The translations under genes and the position numbers were made by a program. Source: Beta vulgaris subsp. vulgaris (taxonomy: Eukaryota > Streptophyta > Magnoliopsida > Caryophyllales > Amaranthaceae). Taken from it: 64,000 nt of DNA. This document shows, piece by piece, positions 1-11,629 of the stretch (position 1 is the stretch's first letter; every line of letters begins with the position of its first letter). Under the pieces are notes generated by a model that searched no databases, was not told where the DNA came from, and worked only from the letters and a program-made list of their open reading frames with translations. Location of the stretch: assembly GCF_026745355.1 (NCBI RefSeq), contig NC_079203.1:43330077-43394076 (forward strand), written 5' to 3'.

Positions 1-766
1 GTTATCTTAGATGTGGTTGTATTAGCATTAGAATGTACTTCCTCTTTTAATTAATGTACGATTTTCCGATGTAAAAAAAAAAATCATGTTACCAAAGCAT
101 ATAAAAAGTTAATTATCCTTTTAAATAAATCAAAGAGATTGCAATGTTAGTGTAAATTGAGTTAATTTTATGTGAATAATTTCAGATTAATTACATACGA
201 AAGTAATTTAGAGAAACACCAACTCAAAAAATCAAAACTTTTTTAGGAACAAGGGAGTATTTTCCAGAGAGATGATTATTATTCATACAATGTGTATGGA
301 TTTTGCTCCCATACAAAATGACATAATGGTAAATAAATCCAACTTTTTGTGGGGTTTAGCATAAATAATGCTAAATTATTTGTGGACCTCACCATGTGAT
401 TTAAACTATATAAAAAAAATCTTGGTGAATAAATATGGTACATAGTAAACACAATAACTTTCTTGGTGATTAAGTAGCAAAATACCTATGTAATTAAGAG
501 GTTAAACCATAACTTGGCAGCAAATAGGCACGGACAGCTTCGCACATCACAAGCAGCGACGAAAAATACAACCTTGAAAGAGGAAATTTTTTTAATCGTC
601 ATAGAAAGAGGATTTTAGATGAGAGAAATAGGGAGGTACCCTAAATTTTTAATGGGTTGGAAGATAGAGGAATTTCTGATGTTTCCAAAACTTAGCAACG
701 AAGATGATTTATTTCTGTCGTTAATTTATTTAGCAACGAAAAATCTAGACTCAAATTATCATTTTT
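1..766. other. AT-rich intergenic DNA
   Basis: No credible reading frame, RNA gene or clear repeat is visible here. The stretch is AT-rich, with short A and T runs and many stops in all frames. Confidence 0.5.
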
Positions 767-2062
767 AAGGCTATGTTTGGTAAAACGAACTGAAATGAAG
801 CTGAAACTGATAAGGTAACTAAAAGTGATAAAGTGCTGAAACGGATAAGGTGCTGAAAATAATAAGGTACCTATTTACATATTATAGTGTTTGGTAAATG
901 TTTACTTAGCTGAAATACTTCTATATTTTTCCCTTACAAATATACCTCTTTTTTTTATAACCAAATATACCTCATATCTTATTCTTATATCTTATTTTTA
1001 TATTTATAAATAAACAAATTAGAAACAATAAGAAAATATACAGTGCATGACAAATTAAAGAATAAGAAAAGCAAGTCATGGATAACAGGATAAGTGCATT
1101 AGATGGGCCCCCACTTTACCATCTTCTTCCGTCCTTCACCAAAGCTATAACTCAGCAATTGCCACTGACAAAATTATGACTTCTCAATTTCGAAGTTTTC
1201 CATCAAAAGTTGGTATCCAATTGAACACTCTTGAAAGTCCCTAATCTCCAATCTTCCATCACCGGCTTCTGTAAATCAGTCAAGCACACACAACTAAAGG
1301 TGGGCATGCGCCGGCACGATTTGGGCCCGGTCCGGCCTGGCCCGTTGTCCGCTACGTGGGCTGCGGGCCTGTCACGGTCAAGAAATTTTATTTCTGGTCT
1401 GCACCGGCATGAGCTTGCGTGGGCCGGCCCACGGGCCGGCCCGCGACCGAACGCTCCTTTCCTTTGTTTTTTAACCTAAAACTGTCAAAAATATTAAAAA
1501 AACAACATAAAACATGGACCAGGCCCGCGGGAAGCACGAGTCCGACCCAGGACAATTTTTGGAATTTTCAAGCCCGGCCCGTCATTTACCCAAGCCCGCT
1601 GGCCGAGCCCGCAAACAGGCCCGGCCCGCCCATGCCCACCTCTACGACACAACCTACAAAAATAAAAATCCAAAATTCCCTATCAATTTAATACGATATA
1701 AACAATATTTTCTTCTCTCTTACAATCTTACATGTCTTTTATGCCGATATAAACTTCCCAACCTTCTGTTTGTTGGAGTCGCGACCATCTTGTAGGTGAT
1801 GCGGCTGGTGGATAATTAACATGCATCACGAATGTTAATATTTTCTATGCGTGAAGTTGGTTTGAAGTTTTGAACTTGGAATGAAGATGAAAATTTCAGG
1901 TACTGAAATAGAGACGCTATTTTGAGCAGTGTTTCAATTTCAGTCAATTTTGCTAACGGAAATTTCATTTAAGCTACATTCCAAATAGTTCTATCTATTT
2001 AAGGTGACTAAAACATTCAGCACCTAAGTATTTAAGGTAGCTGAAATGAGTCACCAAACATA
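767..2062. mobile_element. MITE-like element with GGCTATGTTTGGT ends
   Basis: The left end reads GGCTATGTTTGGT and the right end reads ACCAAACATA, so the termini are inverted repeats. Both subterminal regions are rich in CTGAAA/GATAAGGTA motifs. No transposase is present, and a GC-rich MITE is nested at 1295-1644. Related CTGAACTGAA-rich ends occur at 36405, 37770 and 43204. The target-site duplication is unclear, so the superfamily is left open. Boundaries are approximate. Confidence 0.5.
1295..1644. mobile_element. GC-rich hAT-type MITE (nested)
   Basis: Inverted ends AAAGGTGGGCATG and CATGCCCACCTCTA enclose GC-rich GGCCCGGCCC arms that can fold on themselves. ACACAAC occurs beside both ends (imperfect duplication). 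End sequence and structure match the hAT MITEs at 3784, 10266, 11630 and 45618. The short frames across it are GC-rich composition artefacts. Confidence 0.6.
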
Positions 2063-2389
2063 AAGTCTGGCAACTAATTTTACCTTTTTCGTTGCCAGTT
2101 AGCATCGAATTCGAAAATGGAATCTTGCTAATTTTTGTAGTGTCATTGGCTATTCGGATGGTACCTTTGATGTTGGGATCACTAAAACTTGGTCACACTA
2201 GAAGGGTTAATTGAGAGAGAAGTAGGAACTAGGAGAGATTTAAAAATAATAAAAAAAAAAACATCAATTTCAAGTCACTGAAGCCCGCTAAAAGTTAAGA
2301 CCCCTTAAAGTTGGGACATACACAGATTAATCAATAGTTCAAACCCTTTAAAAATTATCGCCCAAAGTTCAGACATTTATTGTCAATTT
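2063..2389. other. AT-rich intergenic DNA
   Basis: No gene or repeat with clear boundaries is seen. It links the MITE-like element to the tandem repeats. Confidence 0.4.
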
Positions 2390-3487
2390 TTCCTAAAAAT
2401 TTAAATATAGTATAAATGGATCTTATTTTAAAGTACTTTTTAAACACTTTCCAATGGTACAAAAATTATAATTTATAAATTATATATAAAAAGTTCTAAA
2501 AAATTTACTATATTTAAGTTTTTCATCGTAAACCCAACTCTATTTAGTTTTATCATAAACTACATTTGTATTTTAATCAATTTAAAACTCTATTTATTAA
2601 TTTTAAATATGACATGGCACTTAATGAGCGCAAGCCAAATGTCGCGGCCCCTAATCTCAATTGCAGTAGGTTACTTTAATACTTTAACCCTACTTTTAAT
2701 TGAATCACTAATTCCAATTACAGTAGGTTACTTTAATACGTTAGATAGACACTATTTTCTTTTATATGTTACTTAATATAAAATTTTAAATATATTATAA
2801 ATGGATCATATTTTAAAATACTTTTAAACACTTTCCAATAAGTACAAAAATTATAATTTTAAGAACTGTATATTAAAAGTTATAATCAGTTTAATATATT
2901 TAAAATTTTCATTATGAACACAACACTATTTATTCTTCTCCTAAATTCTATTTGTATTTTAATCAATTTATAACTCTATTTATTTTCTAAAATAAAATAA
3001 CATGGCACTTAATAAAGCGACAAATGGCGTCCAATGAGGATGACAAATGACGCGACCCCTAATTTCAATTGCAGTAGGTTACTTTAGTACTTTTATCCTC
3101 ATTTTAATAATTGAATTGCTAATTCCAATTGTAGTAGGTTACTTTAATACGTTATTATAGTCAATATTTTATTTTATATGTTACTTTAATATAAAAATTT
3201 AAATATAATATAAATGTCAATTAATGAGCGCGTGTCTAATGAGGAAGCCAAATGTCACGAAATTGTAATTGAATCGCTAATTCCAATTACAATACGTTAC
3301 TTAATACGTTAGTATTGTCAATATTTCCTTTTATATGTTACTTTAATATATTTAAATATATTATGAATGGATCTTATTTTAAAGCACTTTTTAAACGCTT
3401 TTAAATAGTACAAAAATTATAATTTTACATATTAAAAAATTATAATCAATTTAGTATATGTAAGTTTTCAATTGTGAACCTAACTCT
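2390..3487. repeat. Tandem ~400-bp repeats, interrupted by the copia insertion
   Basis: Three to four imperfect copies share landmarks in the same order: a TTTAAATATA..TATAAATGGAT start, TTTTAAACACTTTCCAA, GGCACTTAATGAGCG, and the pair CAATTGCAGTAGGTTACTTT / CCAATTACAGTAGGTTAC. Starts lie near 2399, 2780, 3198 (internally deleted) and 3345. The last copy is cut at ...CCTAACTCT and resumes at 34321 with CTATTTATTTTTATCTAAA, exactly as in the other copies. This shows the original insertion site of the copia element. Confidence 0.7.
3483..3487. repeat. Copia target-site duplication, left copy
   Basis: ACTCT precedes the TGTAAG terminus. The matching copy is at 34321-34325. Confidence 0.9.
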
Positions 3488-4259
3488 TGTAAGATATTTG
3501 GGGTAATAATGTGGAAATAACAACAAATAAGTGGATATAAAAATTAAAGTGTTGCTCACATCTAAACACTAAACACACTTATATTATTTAGTGATAGAAC
3601 ACTCTTACATTAAATTGATAGAAATCACTCTTTACCAATTTCTCTCCACTCACAAATAAGCTATTGTAGTACTACTACTACTTCTTGTAGCTAGCACTCA
3701 AAGTTGGCTGAGCACTCTTCCAATGGACAAGCAAAGCCCCTATTTATACTACCATGATCTACTGCTCATAATGTGGCTTTCACTAGAGGTGATCATGGGC
3801 CGGGCCGGGTTCGGGCCAGGCCGCGGCCAAAAAAATTTGCCCAACGGTCGGGCCGGGCCTAAATTGCGGGCCGAATTTTGTGTCCAAAGCCCGCTATTTC
3901 GAGCCTAAATTAGCGGGCTTTTGCGGGCCAAAACGGGGCGGGCCAAAAAATAGACTAAAAAGTCATTTTTGGCTTGCCCAAAGCCCGCCAAAGCAAAAAA
4001 AAAATACACCCGGCCCGCGGGCCGAAAAATTCAGCCCAAAAACGGGCCGGGCCAAAATGATCACCTCTACGCTTTCACACATCCTACTACAATTTTCTAC
4101 TAAGGTGGGCTACAGTATAGAGGGTGGTGAACCTAGCTAGTAAAATTTTCTACTCTATGCATTTATTTAGTTGGTAATAATTGACTCAATCATGTTGTAA
4201 TTTGACAAGGAGCATTCATCTAGAAGCTAGGAGAGAGAGATAGTTGGTGAGTTTTAACA
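3488..4259 (-). repeat. Copia 3' LTR
   Basis: This matches the LTR halves at 27529-27687 and 33999-34320 base for base apart from scattered substitutions. It is interrupted by a 287-bp hAT MITE at 3784-4070 that the 5' LTR lacks. Confidence 0.92.
3784..4070. mobile_element. GC-rich hAT MITE in the copia 3' LTR
   Basis: The ends are TAGAGGTGATCATGGGCCG and the inverse ...TGATCACCTCTA. The 8-bp duplication GCTTTCAC flanks it at 3776-3783 and 4071-4078. The uninterrupted site exists in the other LTR near 34130, which confirms the insertion. The interior is repeated GGGCCGGGCC / GCGGGC arms. An 8-bp duplication with a TAGAGGTG end fits the hAT superfamily. Confidence 0.85.
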
Positions 4260-4269
4260 CTCCCCCTCA
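4260..4269 (-). promoter_or_regulatory. Copia polypurine tract
   Basis: On the minus strand GAGGGGGAG directly precedes the 3' LTR start TGTTAAAAC. This is the expected plus-strand-DNA priming site. Confidence 0.8.
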
Positions 4270-4273
4270 ACGA

Positions 4274-5108
4274 CTACTCTCTCTCTCTCAGAGATAATCG
4301 AGAGGTCATACCAAGTTGTTTTCGAAACTTTTCGAACTTTGGTCCTCCAAGACCGTTTGTGAATATATCTGCAACTTGGTCCTCCGTGTTCACTTGCTCA
4401 AGTTCAATCTCACCCCGTAGAACCTTCTCTCGGACAAAATGATAATGTACCTCCACATGTTTTGTCAACAGGATTCTCCGCTAAACGTATTGCGAACTGA
4501 TTATCACAAGCTAACTTGATTCCCCGATCAATTGGTTGATGCAAATCCTTGAGTAATTGCGTCAACCACACACATTCTTGTTTAGCCATAGCTGTCGCTT
4601 TATATTCCGCTTCCATATATACTTGATGGTGACACTGTTGGTTGTCTCTTGCTACACCAAGAGACTGCTCCAGTACCCAGATCGAACACATAACCCGTAG
4701 TTGACCGACGTGTGTCGAGATCACCAGCATAGTCAGCATCACAATATCCGACAACTTCAATCTCTTTATCATTACGGTACAAGATTCCATAGTCAATGGT
4801 TCCTTTCACGTACCTTAACATCCGACGTACGGCCTCCAGTGACGTTTCATAGGTTTTTGCATAAACCGACTAATCACACTCACTGCATATGTAATATCTG
4901 GTCTGGTTAACGTGAGATAGATAAGACTTCCCACGCACCAATTGTCTGTACATAGTCACATCTTCTAGATCTTTGCCTTCGACTGGACATAACCTTGCAT
5001 TAACCTCCATCGGAGTTAACATAGGCTTGCAATCGACCATTTCATATTTTTCTAGAAGATCACGGGTATACTTCTGTTGGCATAGAAATATCCCATCCCT
5101 AGTCCGCT
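4274..5108 (-). pseudogene. Copia pol: RT C-terminus and RNase H
   Basis: Minus-strand frames show [20 protein letters not shown] (copia RNase H core), then a segment ending KHVEVHYHFVREKVL and ADIFTNGL, the usual end of copia pol. The upstream part (near 5100-4900) still reads as the connection between RT and RNase H. At least two frame changes separate the blocks, so no functional protein is possible. The upstream RT continues at 9943 beyond an inserted solo-LTR-like element. Confidence 0.88.
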
Positions 5109-5719
5109 TGACATAGGAAAATCTAGGCTGTTACTAATCTCCTAAGGTCAAACAAAACCTAACTAAATCACTAAACTAGGTAAAGTGATAAGTAAGGGTC
5201 GAATCCACAGGGACTAAGGAACACCAAAATGTATTGATAAAACAATAAACTAGGCCGGAATCAAGTCGGAAATTGTCAATAACCAACTAAGAACTACGAA
5301 AAAGCTAAATATCAAAGATAACTAAAGTTAGGAGATAGGATTAAACACCAACTAACCATGAAATAGGCATAAGAATATCAAACATAGAGATAATACATGA
5401 ACACTACTTGAATTAGCTATTGACCCAACACACAATTCCCATCCTACTCTCATAGGCGGAGAAATCCTCAAAGACATCAAATAAGGACTCTCATCCATTA
5501 CTAACATATCCCGAGGTTCAAAGTAACCCAAGTCAATAATAGAAATCAATAGGTCACACTCTCATGCCAACCTAAATCAATCAACTCCATCTAATACGAC
5601 ATTCAAGTGATCAAAGAGAATGTAACATAGATTAGAAGAGTTAAACAAGCAATAATTTAATCACGCAAATCTCTAAATCCAATCTCAAATGCCCAATTCA
5701 ATCATGATTGGGTTTTCAC

Positions 5720-8200
5720 TGTAACATCCCGATAATTCTCTCTTTCTAGAAAATACTTTTATAACGAATCTAGAGAATTACCCAGGCATTATCGCCCGTG
5801 TGAAAACGTTTCGGTTTACTCAGAATTTTGCAGCGAAAACAATTACTAAAATAAAATCAACTTTATTAAACTTATGAAATAAATGACAACTGTTTCGAAA
5901 CTAAAGCACACCAACTAAAACCTCAAACTTAGAAAAGATGTCCCTACGAAAACAATTCAACTATACTAAGTATAAGCCTCTCCATTCCAGATTCCCAATG
6001 CAATGCATCTGCAAACCTGTAATGTCAATGCAATACTGACTCTGCTCACCAGAAGGATCATCACAGGATCAATAGGCAAAGCCATGATCACACACACAAA
6101 CACGCACGTAATCAGCAAAGCTGAGTACTACATATCAGGCATAAACTAATCCTAAACATGATACTACAACATAAAAATAATAAGCATATAACAAACTGCA
6201 GATGACTCTTACTGAACTAGACTCTAAACTTTTATTTCTTCTTTAAATGGAATAGTTATGGGACGAGTTGTCTATACTGAAGTAGGAGATATGGGAGCTA
6301 CCACATATTCCAATTGACCTGCGATATCGAGGAACCTTTGAGCTAAAAAGGAAAGGTGATCAATCCAATCCTAGGAAAATACATATCACGGCGGACTATG
6401 TATCCCAACCCTTAGTGTCCAACTCTAGACGTGCACCAGTCTAAAGTCTATAACCTATCTCGTTTCACTTTACGTTGCATTCATTTTAATACTTGTGTTG
6501 ACACCAACCAAGCACACAACACAATAATAATAATCACATAAATCACAAAACTCCTTTTTATCTTAGAATTAACAAGTGTTCACAACTTACATTCAAGACT
6601 CTTTTAACTTCTTTTATTCTTTCTAACTTGCCTGTTGAACCTAGCCAACAGTAAACTGTACCTTTATATAGGTATAACTCAAATTACCAAATAAGATCCA
6701 CGGTTCTTATAAGATAAATAAATAATCTCAAAGAATCTATGTAACACATGATTCCAACTTACTACATTAACATAATTCACTCACGAATTAATACCAAAAC
6801 TAAACTTATTGCTTGCATCAAACTTCCATACAAACAATCTACTCATACATATTCTTAGTTTACATGTAGCACACAGGCAAGTAACATGTAAAGCAATTTC
6901 AGTAAATCATATATATGAACAACAAGGTCCTATACATGATACTACAAAATAAAAACATCCCTAAGGATGTTTCTAACCATATAGCACGTAGACTATGTAC
7001 GTACCTTGTATAAACGCAACGGTAGGCCACTTTTATGTTCTAAAAGTCCTACTATAAATTCTCCGCCTACAACAATAAAATAATCAAGTAAATACTTGAA
7101 CTAAAAAAAATACAGCAACTTTAAAACGTCCCAAACCTTTTTAAACGTCTTTAAAAATCGTTTTTATAATTTAAACCCTCGTTATTTTTAATCCCTAGTA
7201 TAGTACAACTATTCTAGTGATTAAAAATCATTAAAAACCTTAAAATACTAACTTTCTGAATTTCCAGCATTTATAAAATTTTCTAAACCTTCTGAAAATA
7301 TTTTAAATGCATATAAAAACGTATTCCAATCAAAATTCATATTCATACTTTAAATATACGGTTTCTAGTGATTTAAAACCCTAAAAACCATATCTTTCAT
7401 GATTAAAACTAAAAATAATAAATCTGAAATTTTTTCTTTTATACATATGAAACCGAAACTAATTCTTCATAATAAATAATAATTCATATCATAATCATGT
7501 AAATAGTAATAAAATAACAATAAAAATTAGGACTTTAATGGAATCTTAAAGGAGAAGAAAAGAAAATAACCAAAACAAAGGAAAGGAGCGCCGCGGCGTG
7601 ACAGCAGCACAGGTGGCGCGCGGCAGTTTCGGCTCAAGGAAAACTTTGACGTTTCTTGTTCAACAAGAAACGTTACTTAGCGAAGAAGAAACAATTTTTG
7701 AGAGAATAAAACTCACGCACAAAGAGAGAGGAGAAAGAAAATGTCGAGTGAGAAGATATGAAGGACGTGATTTATGAAGAAAAATTGGGTTGGATAAAAT
7801 AATTGGGTTTTAGGATATTTACAAAAAGACTAATCCTTTTTGGTTTAGGAAAAGAGATAAGATTAGAATTTAGGAAAAGAGATAAAGATTTAAAATTTAT
7901 TTGATGACTAAAAGATGATCAACTTAGACTTTAATCATCCATAGGACTCTTTTCCTTTTTATCCTTTTAGGAGTTTCGATTCCATTAAACTTCTTTTTAA
8001 ATAAATATTTTTAATGCTTAAAGCTTTTATTAAGACATGGTTATTAACATTTTCAATTTTATAAGTCATAAAAATTTTTAGTTGACTTTTTAAAATAGTC
8101 AACCCTTTTTAAAAGTCAAATCATTTTCCAAACTCATTTGGATTTAAATATTAATAAATACTTTATATATTTATGAAATCTTTAAAAATGTGGGGAATAA
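5720..8200. mobile_element. Second solo-LTR-like insertion (TGTAACATCCCG family)
   Basis: The sequence starts TGTAACATCCCGATAATT and is flanked by TTTTCAC at 5713-5719 and 8201-8207. Removing it restores a smooth sequence (..GATTGGGTTTTCACCCAACC..). The TGTAACA(T/C)CCCG start is common for plant Ty3/gypsy LTRs, and no coding domain lies inside. At about 2.48 kb it is long for a solo LTR, and the right end does not finish in CA, so the class is an inference. Confidence 0.6.
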
Positions 8201-8584
8201 TTTTCACCCAACCTAACCAACAAAATACTCATAATACAAAATGGAGGACTTTAGAGAAATTAAACTTTAATAACTGATAATAATCATAATCTAACATTAA
8301 ACTATAAATAAATCATAAATAATTAAATAATCATGACAACTAATCTAAGAAAACAATTAAAATAAAATATTAAAAGAGGAGATGAGTAAGAATGCTCATT
8401 GATTAATGGTTGAAAGTTCCAATACAAGTGTCACTCTTGAATCTACAATCTTCCACATTTTTTTGAGTTTTCTCTCTTTTCTCCCTAAACTAAACTATGG
8501 AGGTTAAACCTCTTTAAAACCCTAAAAACTCTTCTGAAAACTAAGAGTGGTGAAATAAAAACTTGACTAAAAAAACGAGTTCAC

Positions 8585-8850
8585 TCATGGTACACCCGGG
8601 TGTACCATGAGCATGGTACACCCAGGGGTATTTTTGTAATAAATTAGAACTTTAGGTGCTCATTTGACACCAAATTTGTTCATGTACTCTTTTGCTCACT
8701 TTTTGCTCATTTTCTTAAATGAGTAGAAATTTTTGCTCATTTGCTCATTTGTTCATTTTGCTCATTTGTTCATTCGTTCATTTTGTTCATTTTGAGAAAA
8801 TAGTCTTGGGTGTACCATGAGCATGGTAGACCCAGGTGTACTATAAATAT
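8585..8850. repeat. Short foldback with GGTACACCC ends and GCTCATTT repeats
   Basis: Near-palindromic blocks CATGGTACACCCGGGTGTAC and GGGTGTACCATGAGCATGGT lie on both sides of an AT-rich core. The core repeats (G)CTCATTTGTTCATT many times. It looks like a MITE or foldback remnant; no target duplication was fixed. Confidence 0.45.
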
Positions 8851-9942
8851 TCTCTAAAAAAACTCTTTCTTCTATTTAAACTAGTCCTAAAAAAAAAGGA
8901 AATAAAAGGAGAGGAGTGAAAAAGGAAGAAATAAAAAGGAAAAGGAAAATAGAAAAGTCAATAAAAATACAAAACCGAAAAGTCCAGTAGAAGTGGAGAA
9001 AAGAAAGGGAGAAAGAAAAAGGAAAAAGAAATTATAAAAAGAAAAACAAAAGAAAACTTTTTTCTCCTTCCACTGCGTTGTTCCTCCTTCTCCAATTGAA
9101 TTTAATCCCCCTGCATCATCATCAATGTCCATCCTCATCATCATCGCCCATCCTCAGCAAAATCGTGGCCTTTAATTCGCTGCAACATCATCATCTTCAT
9201 CATTAGCGCAAATCGCGGCCATTGATTTTCATGGCTTTGATAACATTTTTCTGATGTTCGATTTTCACCATAGATTAGATCCAATAAATCACAACCCTTG
9301 ATTTATTTAATGAGTCTTTGAGCACGTTTTTTTTGAACGACCGCTCCGTGATCGCTCATGGGTCGCTCATAGTTTCTGCCTACATTCTGTTTTGTGGCAA
9401 ATTCAAACGGAGCGACGCTCCGTTTTAACTGAGGAGCGCCCGCTCCCTTTGGCTTGGACAGATTGCGGAGGTGGTGTCTGGCGTGGGTGATGGCGGTGCT
9501 GCGGTGGAGTGATGCTAGCTGTTGAGTGGTGCTGTTGGTGTTATGGGTTAGGAAGATGGTGGTGATGTATTGTGGTGTAGCAAAGGGTTAGTGTGGTGTA
9601 GGATATGCAATGGTGTGGTGTAGGTTAAGGTGAATAAGGGAGTTGGAGTGAGTGTAGGAAAGGTTGGGGGTGTGGTGTAGGATATGCCTTGTATTGTAAT
9701 TTTAAATCTCACACCATAACTCCAACATGCTCACCTCAAGCAACATCAAAACACAAGGGGAGATACGAGAGATAAAAATAATAAAATAAGAATTAAAAAC
9801 TAGTAGAAATAACTAATTAATCTAATTAAGCCATAAAATAGAAAATAAGAATTGAAGATTTAAAAAGTTAAAATAAATGAAAATAAACTACAAAAATACT
9901 CTAAAAATTACCCTTAAAAGTGACATAAACGTCACTTATTAC

Positions 9943-10265
9943 CGCTCCACTTCAAGACTAAGAAAATGTTTTAATTCTCCGAGCTCCTTCATTTGGAAAC
10001 GTACTGAAAGATTAGCTGTTTGTTTGGAATGAATCTCCTCTTCAAAATCTCTTGTGATGATAAATCAATCCACATATACAAGAATTATTGCCAACTTTCT
10101 ATCTTGAGCTTTCACAAATAAGCTCGAATCGGCTGATGCTACAGAATAACCACTCTCTAACAGAAACTCTGCTATCTTTCCATACCAGGCGCGTGGTGCT
10201 TGCTTTAAATCATAGAGTGCCTTCTTCAACTTGCATACATGGTGTGGATAAGGCTGACTCTCAAA
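9943..10265 (-). pseudogene. Copia reverse transcriptase, central part
   Basis: Minus-strand translation shows KLKKALYDLKQAPRAWY and LVYVD, the conserved copia RT blocks. The second Asp of the catalytic YVDD box is lost because a TGA follows the first GAT. The block is bounded by the solo-LTR-like insertion on the left and a hAT MITE on the right. Confidence 0.9.
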
Positions 10266-11393
10266 TAGGGGTGATAATGAGCCTGACAAGCTCGCGAGCA
10301 GCTCGGGCTCGGCTCGGTCAAAGCTCGGTCAAAGCTCGGCTCATTGAAGCTCGGCTCGAGCTCGGGCTCGGCTCGAGACTTAAACGAGCCGAGCCGAGCT
10401 AGGCAAAGCTCGGCTCGTAAAGCTCGTGAGCAGCTCGTTTATTATTTTATATTAAAAAAAATATTCTTATTAAAAAATATTTTATATTAAAAAAATTTAA
10501 TACTAATTTATATTTTAATTTAGATTACAAATTATTATATTTTAATTTGTGATCCAATTCTATATACCACTAGGCACTAAAGTCCCACATTGGTTAAGAA
10601 AACAAGGATCAACCTTATTTTCTTTATAAATAGCTACTATTATTCCTTACTTCAACTTAAAGTTTAATTTTGTATCTCCTTGGTTGGGAAAAAAAACTAT
10701 ACTTTTTTTTTCATAGAGGGAATGAAGTATAATTTTAAATGTTGATTATTTAATCCTTAAAATATTTGATAATTTTTTCTTTAGCAAAACATGGAGTCCC
10801 ACATTGAAATTTTAACAATGCTAGGAGGGATTCAAGTTATAAAAGCATATGTAAACAAAAAGGGTATAATGAGTTTGTTTTCTTAACAAAATGGAGTCCA
10901 CATTGAAATTTTAGCAATGCTAAGAGGGATTCCAAGTTATATATGCATATGTAGAATGGTTTGTTTATCTTAAACAAAACATAAAGTTCCACATTGAAAT
11001 GGGGATAGTGAGTTTGTTTTTCTTTAACAAACCATGAAGTTCCACATTGAAATCTTAGCAATGCTAAGAGGGAAATCAAGTTATAAAAGCATATGATGGG
11101 TGAGTGAACAAGCTCACCTACTTCGAGCCAAGCCGAGCTCATTAGTCGAGCCTAAACGAGCTCGCGAGCCGAGCTTAAGCGAGCTCGCGAGCCGAGCCTA
11201 AACGAGCTCGCGAGGCGAGCCTAAACGAGCTCGCGAGCCGAGCTCGAGCCCCAAATTTCCATCACGAGCCGAGCTCGAGCTCGGCTCTCCAAGCTCGGCG
11301 AGCTCACGAGCCGAGTCGAGCCTGGGAAATTATAAACGAGCTCGAGCCGAGCCCAGTGCTATTCGGGCTCGGCTCGCTCGATAAGCACCCCTA
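10266..11393. mobile_element. hAT MITE with GAGCTCG-rich arms
   Basis: The ends TAGGGGTG...CACCCCTA are flanked by the 8-bp duplication CTCTCAAA (10258-10265 and 11394-11401). Both arms are arrays of GAGCTCGAGCCGAGCTCG-type motifs in opposite orientation and would form a strong hairpin. The core (about 10788-11085) carries four imperfect copies of a unit with ATGAAGTTCCACATTGAAAT and AGCAATGCTAAGAGGGA. There is no transposase; apparent frames in the arms come from the repeats. Confidence 0.85.
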
Positions 11394-11401
11394 CTCTCAA
11401 A

Positions 11402-11621
11402 CCCCTTAGGTTGATCCATGTAGATGTCTCTATCCCTCTCACCATGTAGAAATGCATTTTTGACATTTATCTGCCAAAGCTTACAAGAGTTACTAGCTGC
11501 AAGTGCTAGTAAAACACGAACTGGAGTAATCTTGGCAACTGGACTAAACGTTTCATCGTAGTCTAGCCCATATTGCTGAGAAAATCCTCGAGGTACCAGT
11601 CGTGTCTTGTACCATTCAATG
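11402..11621 (-). pseudogene. Copia reverse transcriptase, N-proximal part
   Basis: The minus strand reads EWYKTRLVPRGFSQQYGLDY, then a PVAKITPVRVLLALAAS-type block and an AFLHGE-type block, as in copia RTs. It lies between two hAT MITEs that were inserted into the once continuous pol frame. Confidence 0.88.
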
Positions 11622-11629
11622 GTACCATT

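Larger units (their letters stand above)
5109..9942. mobile_element. Solo-LTR-like element inserted in copia RT
   Basis: The copia RT reading is cut at CCGCT (5104-5108) and resumes at CCGCT (about 9943-9947), a 5-bp target duplication. The inserted DNA is 4.8 kb, of which 2.5 kb is a second insertion. It contains no gag or pol. Near 5190 the motif AGGGTCGAATCCACAGGG is of a type common near the starts of plant Ty3-type LTRs, so a solo LTR is the best reading. The right end lacks a canonical CA, and the right coordinate may be off by one or two bases. ORFs at 5352-5549 and 8887-9144 look like chance frames. Confidence 0.65.

Noticed and set aside
4701..4910. Plus-strand frame over the copia RNase H
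   Set aside because: Shadow of the minus-strand RNase H region with the [10 protein letters not shown] motif.
8590..8830. CRISPR-like repeat-spacer pattern in GCTCATTT and GGTACACCC blocks
   Set aside because: Units are short, irregular and without unique spacers, and the genome is a plant's.
10837..11142. 101-codon minus frame in the hAT MITE
   Set aside because: It reads through four tandem copies of one repeat unit, so it repeats itself and has no family match.
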